Below are positions 34,523 to 41,676 of a stretch of DNA of 64,000 bases, piece by piece. Numbering within the stretch: the first letter of the stretch is position 1; each line of letters begins with the position of its first letter. Under the pieces are notes generated by a model. It did not search any database, was not told the DNA's origin, and saw only the letters and a list, made by a program, of their open reading frames with translations. A program made the position numbers and the translations under genes. Origin of the DNA: an uncultured Oceanospirillaceae bacterium (GTDB taxonomy: Bacteria > Pseudomonadota > Gammaproteobacteria > Pseudomonadales > Balneatricaceae); assembly GCA_937138495.1 (NCBI GenBank), contig CAKZPE010000094.1:1-64000 (forward strand), written 5' to 3'.

Positions 34523-35425
34523 ATGCCGCCCATGAATGACAGCCCTGTAACCCCGGACAACAGTCACACGATTGCCGAACTGATCCGCTCACAGCTTAAT
34601 CAGTTCAGCCCGGCGGAAATGAAAATCGTCAATCATCTGTTGGCGAACTACCCTATGTCGGGCATGGTCTCTATTACAGAACTGTCGGAAAGCTGCGGGG
34701 TATCGACCCCTACCGTGATGCGGACGCTGAAAAAAATCGGCTACTCAAGCTTCACCACCTTTCAGAAAGAACTTAAAGACGAACTGCAGCAAACCCTCTC
34801 CGACCCCATCACCAAACATGATCAGTGGGCCGCCGATGCCCCGGAAAGTCATGTGCTGAACAAGGTAGCTGAAACGGTTACCACCAACTTGCGCCACAGC
34901 CTGAACCAGATCAGCCATGAACAGTTTGATGCCATTGTCGATCTTCTGGCACAACAGGAACGCGCTCTGCACATTGTCGGTGGCCGTATTACCAGCGCCT
35001 TTGCCCGCTACCTGAATACGCATCTGGAAGTCATCCGTGAAAATGTTCACATCTTTCCGGAAGCGGTTGCCCTGTGGCCCCATCACCTGTTGAAAATCAA
35101 ACCGGATGATGTGCTCATCGTGTTCGATGTACGCCGTTACGAGCAGGACCTGATTACCACCAGCCGGCTGGCCAATGCCCGTGGCGCAAAAATCATTCTG
35201 TTCACGGACCAGTGGCTGTCACCGGTGGCCGGTTACGCCGATCACACCCTGCCGATTCGCATTGAAGGCAAGTCCGGCTGGGACTCCGGCGTTGTTACCC
35301 TGTTCTTCGCTGAAGCGCTGGTTGTCGCGCTGGAAGAAAAGCTCTGGAGCCAGACATCCGAGCGGATGCGGGAGCTGGAAAATATGTTCGATCTGACCGA
35401 GCGTTTTAAAAAACGCACCGAGTAA
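34523..35425 (+). CDS. MurR/RpiR family transcriptional regulator
   Basis: About 300 residues from ATG 34523; ATG 34532 and a GTG at 34463 are alternatives and no start has a strong ribosome site. The N-terminal RpiR helix-turn-helix (FSPAEMKIVNHLLANYPMSG, then ISITELSESCGVSTPTVMR-type helix) is followed by a SIS domain (about 130-260: ALHIVGGRITSAFARYL, DVLIVFDVRRYEQDL, AKIILFTDQ). SIS domains bind phosphosugars in classical members, but many marine RpiR proteins control amine or sulfonate use. It is divergent from the TRAP operon and should be its regulator. Confidence 0.9.
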   Translation: MPPMNDSPVTPDNSHTIAELIRSQLNQFSPAEMKIVNHLLANYPMSGMVSITELSESCGVSTPTVMRTLKKIGYSSFTTFQKELKDELQQTLSDPITKHDQWAADAPESHVLNKVAETVTTNLRHSLNQISHEQFDAIVDLLAQQERALHIVGGRITSAFARYLNTHLEVIRENVHIFPEAVALWPHHLLKIKPDDVLIVFDVRRYEQDLITTSRLANARGAKIILFTDQWLSPVAGYADHTLPIRIEGKSGWDSGVVTLFFAEALVVALEEKLWSQTSERMRELENMFDLTERFKKRTE

Positions 35426-35525
35426 ACGAAGCGCCCGACATCTGCAAAGCTTCAGAAAAGCTTATATAACCTATTGATTTTTCTCGGTTTCAAATTCTTT
35501 TTTGAGAATATACATTGGATTTTCG

Positions 35526-35543
35526 CTGTCACAAAACTGTCAC
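35526..35543 (+). promoter_or_regulatory. Pho box before alkaline phosphatase
   Basis: Two perfect direct repeats CTGTCAC (35526-35532 and 35537-35543) are spaced by AAAA, giving an 11-base period. This matches the PhoB binding site (CTGTCAT-A/T4-CTGTCA). The site lies 66 bases before the alkaline phosphatase start, in place of a -35 box. Confidence 0.88.
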
Positions 35544-35608
35544 AAACAGACTTGTTACAGCGTACGTGAGACTCAGGCAACAACAATAAATCAGCCAAGG
35601 AGAGAAAA

Positions 35609-37204
35609 ATGAAAAAAACAAAAATTGCGACGGCACTGGCGCTATCCGCCGGACTGATGCTGCCCTTTGCCACCCCGGCACAGGCCGCTGACGTTAAAAA
35701 CCTGATCCTGATGATCGGTGACGGTATGGGCCCGCAGCAACTCGGCTTACTGGAAATGTATGCCCGTGAAGCCCCCAACTCGCTGTATAAGGGCGAACCC
35801 ACAGCCATGTCGAAAATTGCTGACACCGGCCTGATGGGCATGTCCATGACCAACCCGGATGACGCAATCGTTGTGGATTCCGCCTGTTCAGCCACCCAAC
35901 TGGCCATTGGCAAAACCGCACCGTCAGAAGTAGTAGGCCTGGATGCCGATGGCAATGCACAGGAAACCCTGCTGGAAAAAGCCAAGCGCATGGGCAAGGC
36001 AACCGGTCTGATTTCAGATACCCGGCTGACCCACGCCACCCCGGCAGCCTTCGCTTCCCACCAGCCACACCGCTCGCTGGAAAATGAGATCGCCGAAGAA
36101 ATGCTGTCCGTCGGCCCGGATGTGATGTTATCCGGCGGGATTCGCCACTGGATTCCGAAATCCACCAACGACAAAGGTGAAGTGTACAAAACCCTCAGCA
36201 GCATGACAGACGGCAAGGTGCGCCTGAAATCAAAACGTAAAGATGACAAAAACCTGCTGACCGATGCCAAGCAGGCCGGTTACCAGCTAGCCTTCACCCG
36301 TGAACAAATGAACAAGAGCGGCGATGACGGGAAATTACTGGGGCTGTTTGCCTACTCCGGCATGCTCGATGGCATCAGCTACACCCAGACGAAAGATGAC
36401 CCGGCCCGTACCCAGCCATCACTGCGTGAGATGACCAAAAAAGCACTGGATATTCTCAGCAAAGATGAAGACGGCTTTTTCCTGATGATCGAAGGCGGTC
36501 AGATCGACTGGGCCGGCCATAATAACGACGCTGGCAGTATGCTGCACGAACTGCTGAAGTTCGATGAAACCGTCGACTATGTCTATGAATGGGTGAAAGA
36601 CCGGGATGACACTCTGGTCGTTATCACTGCTGACCACGAAACAGGATCCTTTGGTTTCAGCTATTCAGCTGCGGACTTACCGGCTGCTAAAAAACTGCCC
36701 GGCGATGGCTTCAAAGACCGTGACTACAAACCTAACTTCAACTTCGGCAGCAAATCCCTGCTGGATAAGTTATACAGTCAGCAAAAAGGTTTTTACGAAA
36801 TTCTCAGCGAATTCCAGAGCATGGAAGCCACCGATCAGACGGCAGCTAACATGACGAAGCTGATGAATAAGTACAACGCCTTCAAAATCACGGAAGCACA
36901 GGCAGAAGCCATTCTGGCCACCGCGCCTAACCCGTATAAAGTGGAAGGTCACAAGTATATGGATGCGGATCAGTTACCGAAAATCGATGATTTTCAGGCC
37001 TTCTACGTGTACGGCAATGAAATTCATGCTGACCTGATGGGCCGCGAACTGGCGGAGCAGCAGAACGTTGTCTGGGGCACCGGTACGCATACCAGTACGC
37101 CGGTGAACGTGATTGCCTGGGGGCCGGATTCAGTCACCCGGCCACTGGCCAAAATGGCACACCACTCAGAAGTCGGCCAGCACATGATGAATATCATTCA
37201 GTAA
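35609..37204 (+). CDS. phoA: Alkaline phosphatase
   Basis: A 531-residue periplasmic metallo-phosphomonoesterase. The Sec signal ends AQA near residue 26. The metal Asp is in LMIGDGMG (about 36-41), the nucleophile Ser91 is in VVDSACSAT, and downstream metal ligands lie in IEGGQIDWAGHNNDA (near 296), TADHETGSFGF (near 343) and TGTHTSTPV (near 495). It is longer than E. coli PhoA. Ribosome site AAGGAG precedes the ATG. The Pho box upstream shows phosphate-starvation control. A terminator follows. Confidence 0.95.
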   Translation: MKKTKIATALALSAGLMLPFATPAQAADVKNLILMIGDGMGPQQLGLLEMYAREAPNSLYKGEPTAMSKIADTGLMGMSMTNPDDAIVVDSACSATQLAIGKTAPSEVVGLDADGNAQETLLEKAKRMGKATGLISDTRLTHATPAAFASHQPHRSLENEIAEEMLSVGPDVMLSGGIRHWIPKSTNDKGEVYKTLSSMTDGKVRLKSKRKDDKNLLTDAKQAGYQLAFTREQMNKSGDDGKLLGLFAYSGMLDGISYTQTKDDPARTQPSLREMTKKALDILSKDEDGFFLMIEGGQIDWAGHNNDAGSMLHELLKFDETVDYVYEWVKDRDDTLVVITADHETGSFGFSYSAADLPAAKKLPGDGFKDRDYKPNFNFGSKSLLDKLYSQQKGFYEILSEFQSMEATDQTAANMTKLMNKYNAFKITEAQAEAILATAPNPYKVEGHKYMDADQLPKIDDFQAFYVYGNEIHADLMGRELAEQQNVVWGTGTHTSTPVNVIAWGPDSVTRPLAKMAHHSEVGQHMMNIIQ

Positions 37205-37231
37205 TCTGCTCCGGCTTCTGCGCGACAACCT

Positions 37232-37262
37232 AAAAGCCACCGTTTTTCGGTGGCTTTTTTTA
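37232..37262. terminator. Terminator after alkaline phosphatase
   Basis: AAAAGCCACCG, loop TTTTT, CGGTGGC, then seven T residues (37232-37262). It can also end transcripts from the convergent TSUP gene through its A run. Confidence 0.92.
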
Positions 37263-37269
37263 TAGTGGA

Positions 37270-38043
37270 TCAGATAACCGCCTTCACCAGCCCCAGAATA
37301 CTGACCACAATCAGCACGCTGCCCAGTACCCGGAAGAACACCGGGGTTTCTGCCGCCAGCATTTTCTGATGGGCCTTTTCACCAATCACATGGCCGATAT
37401 AGCCCAGCGGCAGCAGCCAAAGGTGATGGATAAGTTGCAGGTCTACCCCGGCAATCACAAAGGATGCCAGCTTAATCAGCACCAGAATCGCCCAGAGAAT
37501 AAACAGCGTATCCCGCAGCTTATGCTTGGCAACATTAGAGACAAACACCGCAACGATTAATGGCGCACCGATTAGCGACGTACCGCTGATATAGCCCCCC
37601 AGAATCAGAAACAGGGTATCCAGCGCTTTACTGTTACTCTTCAGCGGTTTGTTCAGTACATAAGAAATGGCGTAGGCAATGACAATCACATAAATGATGC
37701 TGCTCATCAGGGTGGCCGGCAGCGTCAGCAGGCCAAAGACTCCAATCAGCTTCGGAATGAGCATGACTTTAAGGCTGTATTTCAGATACGGCCAGTCGAT
37801 GGATGAAGAGTCAAAAAAGCTGCTGTCAGACTGACTCTTATTACTCTTCCAGGTAATCAGCACCGAAAAGAACAACAGATGCACACCGATAATCGGCAGG
37901 AAAACCAGCGGATCATCTTTAACCAGCAACAGAAACGGCAGCGCCAGCACCGCGCCGCCAAATCCCAGCCCACTGCGGACAAAACCGCTCCAGATAAAAA
38001 TCAGCCCGATCAGTGCATACTGGTAATACGCTAAACCTTCCAC
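37270..38043 (-). CDS. Sulfite exporter TauE/SafE (TSUP) family permease
   Basis: A 257-residue inner-membrane protein with about eight membrane segments. Family features are the N-terminal GLIFIWSGFVRSGLGFGGAVL and the repeated GGYISGTSLIGAPLIVAVF near residue 149. TSUP proteins move sulfite, sulfoacetate, sulfur compounds or other organic anions, and the substrate here is not predictable. Upstream lies a 15-base tandem repeat at 38051-38080. It is not obviously part of an operon. Confidence 0.9.
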   Translation of the reverse strand: MEGLAYYQYALIGLIFIWSGFVRSGLGFGGAVLALPFLLLVKDDPLVFLPIIGVHLLFFSVLITWKSNKSQSDSSFFDSSSIDWPYLKYSLKVMLIPKLIGVFGLLTLPATLMSSIIYVIVIAYAISYVLNKPLKSNSKALDTLFLILGGYISGTSLIGAPLIVAVFVSNVAKHKLRDTLFILWAILVLIKLASFVIAGVDLQLIHHLWLLPLGYIGHVIGEKAHQKMLAAETPVFFRVLGSVLIVVSILGLVKAVI

Positions 38044-38050
38044 TCACCCT

Positions 38051-38080
38051 TCCTTTTTATACAGATCCTTTTTATACAAT
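38051..38080. repeat. Two-copy 15-base tandem repeat upstream of the TSUP gene
   Basis: TCCTTTTTATACAGA (38051-38065) is followed directly by TCCTTTTTATACAAT (38066-38080), thirteen of fifteen positions identical. It lies 7-37 bases before the TSUP start, in its promoter or leader. Confidence 0.7.
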
Positions 38081-38136
38081 CTATCTACACGATCTTTCTA
38101 TACTGTCTTACTCTGCGGCCTTATTAACCGACACTC

Positions 38137-39225
38137 TTAATCTGAGGGTTTACCGGGAGACTGATTCAGCGCTTCTTCGACCCCGACGACATCGCCGCAC
38201 AGGTCCGGGCTGTAGCCAGGCAACTCACGCACCGCCTGATAGAACTGGCTGGTACGGATCATTTCCAGGAATCTGATCACCGCTTCCTGCTGCAAACTGC
38301 GGTGGTGACACACAAACAGATAGCGCTCATAAGATAACGGTATAAAATCAAGATTAAACTGTCTGGCCGCTGCCTCAACACCAATGCCCACATCTGCCAT
38401 ACCCGCGGCAACGTACGCGGCAACCGCCGAATGAGTGAATTCCTCATCGTCGTAGCCAGATACCTTCGCCGGATTAATCTTCTCCCGGCGCAGTAACTCA
38501 TCCAGCAGAGTCCGGGTGCCGGAATCTTCCTGACGGTTAATGAAGCGCACATCATCGCGTAATAAGTCGCTGAGCCCCTGTATCTCACAGGGGTTATCCC
38601 GCTTAACAATTAAGCCCTGCCGGCGGGTAATAAACTGAATCACCTTATGTACCCGGGGCTTAAGGTAATGCCCGTACTTCTTAATCTGCGCCTGGCTCAT
38701 CCCCTCGATCGGCACATGGAAACCGGCAATGTCGCACACGCCCCGGTTAAGGGCCGCCAGCGCCTCTTCACCGCTCTTATACTGCAGGTCCAGCTGAATC
38801 TCACTGGCGTGCTCCGGCAGCAGTGCCACCGCATAGCCGTAACTGGCATGCACCCGCAATAAAGGGCTGACCCCTTCAAGTGCCCGGTGTATCTCCAGAT
38901 TCAGTTGCGACGTCAGGCTGTCTAATTGCGGCTCCAGCCGGGCAACAACCCGTTGCTTGGCCCAGAGCAGCTTGTCCCCCAGCGGGGTCAGGGTTGCCCC
39001 TTTACCCTTCTGCATGCTGACCAGCGGCACCCCGAAGAAGGCCGCCCATGTATTTAGCAGGTTCCAGCCGTGACGGTATGATATCCCTACACTTTTTGTG
39101 GCTGCTGTCAGTTTGCCATGTTCATGGATCGCCGCCAGCAAACTGAACAACTGCGGGTTAAGTTCGTTGCCACTTTCATCCCGGAATGACCATCCCGGAA
39201 CCACCTGTATTCTTTTAATATGCAT
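38137..39225 (-). CDS. ModE-type HTH regulator with periplasmic-binding-like domain, divergent from fds operon
   Basis: A 362-residue regulator. The N-terminal 110 residues form a ModE/LysR-like winged helix (LFSLLAAIHEHGKLTAATK, SVGISYRHGWNLLNTW, GKGATLTPLGDKLLW). The C-terminal part (about 125-345) is a PBP-like domain (LRVHASYGYAVALLPEH, DIAGFHVPIEG, NRQEDSGTRTLLDEL, GMADVGIGVEAAARQF) of the type that resembles molybdate or tungstate binding proteins. It is divergent from the molybdenum formate dehydrogenase operon, so sensing molybdate/tungstate or formate is a good inference. E. coli ModE uses TOBE domains instead. Confidence 0.85.
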   Translation of the reverse strand: MHIKRIQVVPGWSFRDESGNELNPQLFSLLAAIHEHGKLTAATKSVGISYRHGWNLLNTWAAFFGVPLVSMQKGKGATLTPLGDKLLWAKQRVVARLEPQLDSLTSQLNLEIHRALEGVSPLLRVHASYGYAVALLPEHASEIQLDLQYKSGEEALAALNRGVCDIAGFHVPIEGMSQAQIKKYGHYLKPRVHKVIQFITRRQGLIVKRDNPCEIQGLSDLLRDDVRFINRQEDSGTRTLLDELLRREKINPAKVSGYDDEEFTHSAVAAYVAAGMADVGIGVEAAARQFNLDFIPLSYERYLFVCHHRSLQQEAVIRFLEMIRTSQFYQAVRELPGYSPDLCGDVVGVEEALNQSPGKPSD

Positions 39226-39605
39226 AATTATTCATATTTTCTATTTTTAGGCTCAATGCTACCTTAGGGGCATCTAAAAGGGATAATTCTGTACTCATTT
39301 TAGCCAAATATGAAGATGAGTTCATATATAAACTATAAATAAGAGTCGTTTGCATTTGTACTGCTTGATAATTAAGTAATTACGAACAGCAATGTCGCAC
39401 TCAGATAAACAGGCTGTGAATTTTACTGCTAATCGCAGGCAAAAGGGTGATTTTCTGTCACCCGCTGCCTTTCGGTATGCGGTTTATTTTCGGTTAAATA
39501 ATTCAACAAGAGCTGCTCAGTATTACGTTTTTAGATTAAACCGGCAGATTAATAAGCCGGATAATCTTCAAATCAGCTGAGCCACTTAAAGCAGGTGAGC
39601 AAAAA
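39226..39605. other. Control region between the ModE-like regulator and fdsG
   Basis: These 380 bases hold no convincing gene; a short frame at 39392-39580 lacks a ribosome site. The AT-rich part at 39300-39350 (CATATATAAACTATAAATAA) could include a ModE-like or promoter element for the fds operon. The fdsG ribosome site is weak (AGCAGGTGAGC at 39590-39600). Confidence 0.45.
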
Positions 39606-40097
39606 ATGACTGCATTCAACGAGCAGAGTCGCCAGCAAGTCTGTGACATCGTCGAGGAGATGAAGAATCTTCCCGGCGCGATGTTACCGATCTTGCACGC
39701 CATCCAGGACGCCCAGGGCTACATCCATGCCGACGCCGTCAGCATTATTGCCGACGGTCTGGCTCAGTCCCGTGCAGAAGTCCACGGCGTGATCAGTTTC
39801 TACCATCACTTCCGCACCACGCCTCCGGGCAAGCACACCATTCAGGTATGCCGTGCTGAAGCCTGCCAGTCTATGGGCTCACGCCAGCTGGAAGCACACG
39901 TTAAAGAAAAGCTGGGCATCGGCTTCCACCAGACCAGTGCTGATCAGCAAGTGTCTCTGGAACCTGTTTACTGCCTGGGCAACTGTGCCTGCGCACCTTC
40001 TATTCAGGTAAACGACGATGTCGTTGGCCGTGTTACCGCAAGCAAGTTCGACCAACTGGTTGATCAGCTGTCCACCCAAGCGCTGGAGGTGAAGTAA
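39606..40097 (+). CDS. fdsG: NAD-dependent formate dehydrogenase gamma subunit
   Basis: A 163-residue NuoE-like subunit with a thioredoxin-like [2Fe-2S] domain. The four cluster cysteines are in CRAEACQSMG (about 86-95) and CLGNCACAPS (about 122-131). The N-terminal helical part (VCDIVEEMKNLPGAMLPIL) is typical. It passes electrons to FdsB. The stop overlaps the fdsB start (TAATG), so they are coupled. First gene of the operon. Confidence 0.95.
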   Translation: MTAFNEQSRQQVCDIVEEMKNLPGAMLPILHAIQDAQGYIHADAVSIIADGLAQSRAEVHGVISFYHHFRTTPPGKHTIQVCRAEACQSMGSRQLEAHVKEKLGIGFHQTSADQQVSLEPVYCLGNCACAPSIQVNDDVVGRVTASKFDQLVDQLSTQALEVK

Positions 40098-41665
40098 TGG
40101 TTAAGGTTTATATCCCACGGGATACGACAGCTCTGGCCATGGGCGCTGAGCGTCTGGCCACTGAAATGGCGGTTGAAGCCAAGAACCGTGGCGCGGACAT
40201 CGAAGTCGTTCGCAACAGCTCCCGTGGTATGTTCTGGCTGGAACCTCTGGTTGAAGTTGAAACGGCTAACGGCCGTGTTGCTTACGGCCCGGTTGAAGCT
40301 AAAGATATCGACAGCCTGTTCGATGCGGATTTCATCAACGGCGGCCTGAGCCACCCACTGTGCCAGGGTCTGACCGAAGAAATCCCTTACCTGAAAAAGC
40401 AGCAGCGTCTGACGTTTGCCCGCGCCGGTATCACTGATCCGGTCAGCCTGGAAGATTATCAGGCGCACGACGGCTTCAAAGGCCTGAAGAAAGCACTGGA
40501 AATGTCCGGTCAGGCCATCGTTGATGAAGTTAAAAACTCCGGCCTGCGTGGCCGTGGTGGTGCTGCCTTCCCTACCGGTATTAAATGGCAAACCGTTCAC
40601 GACGCCGTTGCACCGGGTGATGCTGCTCAAAAATACATCGTCTGTAACGCCGACGAAGGTGACTCCGGTACCTTCGCTGACCGTATGGTGATGGAAGCTG
40701 ATCCGTTCATGCTGATCGAAGGTATGACCATCGCCGGTCTGGCAGTAGGCGCGACTCAGGGTTACATCTACCTGCGCTCCGAATACCCGATTGCTCACCA
40801 GATCCTGAACGAAGCACTGGCTAAAGCAGAAGCAGCTAACCTGCTGGGTGAAAACATTCAGGGCAGCGGCAAGACCTTCCACCTGGAAGTACGTCTGGGT
40901 GCCGGTGCTTACATCTGCGGTGAAGAAACATCTCTGCTGGAAAGTCTGGAAGGTAAACGCGGCCTGGTCCGTGCCAAGCCTCCTCTGCCAGCCATTGTTG
41001 GTCTGTTTGGTCAGCCAACCATCGTCAACAACGTGCTGTCTCTGGCAGCGGTTCCTTACATTCTGGCTGAAGGTGCCAAGGCTTACGCGGATTACGGCAT
41101 GGGCCGTTCTCTGGGTACCCTGCCGTTCCAGCTGGCCGGCAACATCAAGCGCGGCGGTCTGGTAGAACTGGCTTTCGGCCTGACGCTGCGTGAACTACTG
41201 GAAGACTTCGGTGGCGGTACATTCTCCGGCCGTCCGATGCGTGCTGTTCAGGTGGGCGGCCCTCTGGGTGCATACCTGCCGGAAAGCCAGTGGGACACCC
41301 CGCTGGATTATGAATCTTTCGCGGCGGTCAGCGCTGTACTGGGCCACGGTGGCGTGGTTGTATTCGACGATACTGTCGACATGTCCCAGCAGGCCCGCTT
41401 CGCAATGGAATTCTGCGTGGTTGAATCCTGCGGTAAGTGTACCCCTTGCCGGATCGGTTCTACCCGTGGTGTAGAAGTCATTGACCGCATTGTTAACGAC
41501 GAAAACCGCGAAGATAACCTAGAATTATTAAATGACCTCTGCGATACCATGATTGACGGCTCACTGTGTGCAATGGGCGGCATGACGCCGTTCCCTGTGA
41601 AGAGCGTTATCAATCACTTCCCAGAAGACCTGCATAAACCCGTCACCGAAGACATGGCGTCTTAA
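40097..41665 (+). CDS. fdsB: NAD-dependent formate dehydrogenase beta subunit
   Basis: A 522-residue NuoF-like subunit that carries FMN and one [4Fe-4S] cluster and reduces NAD. The N-terminal 110 residues are a thioredoxin-like domain without the cluster cysteines. The FMN/NAD motifs GLRGRGGAAFPTG and NADEGDSGTFADR are at about 150-200, and the cluster motif ESCGKCTPCRIGSTRG is near 448. Subunit of the soluble formate dehydrogenase. Start coupled to fdsG; fdsA follows after 11 bases with AAGGAG. Confidence 0.96.
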   Translation: MVKVYIPRDTTALAMGAERLATEMAVEAKNRGADIEVVRNSSRGMFWLEPLVEVETANGRVAYGPVEAKDIDSLFDADFINGGLSHPLCQGLTEEIPYLKKQQRLTFARAGITDPVSLEDYQAHDGFKGLKKALEMSGQAIVDEVKNSGLRGRGGAAFPTGIKWQTVHDAVAPGDAAQKYIVCNADEGDSGTFADRMVMEADPFMLIEGMTIAGLAVGATQGYIYLRSEYPIAHQILNEALAKAEAANLLGENIQGSGKTFHLEVRLGAGAYICGEETSLLESLEGKRGLVRAKPPLPAIVGLFGQPTIVNNVLSLAAVPYILAEGAKAYADYGMGRSLGTLPFQLAGNIKRGGLVELAFGLTLRELLEDFGGGTFSGRPMRAVQVGGPLGAYLPESQWDTPLDYESFAAVSAVLGHGGVVVFDDTVDMSQQARFAMEFCVVESCGKCTPCRIGSTRGVEVIDRIVNDENREDNLELLNDLCDTMIDGSLCAMGGMTPFPVKSVINHFPEDLHKPVTEDMAS

Positions 41666-41676
41666 GGAGTCCGATC

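Noticed and set aside
39392..39580. A 62-codon frame before fdsG
   Set aside because: There is no ribosome site, the composition is unlike neighbours, and it lies in the probable regulatory region of the fds operon.
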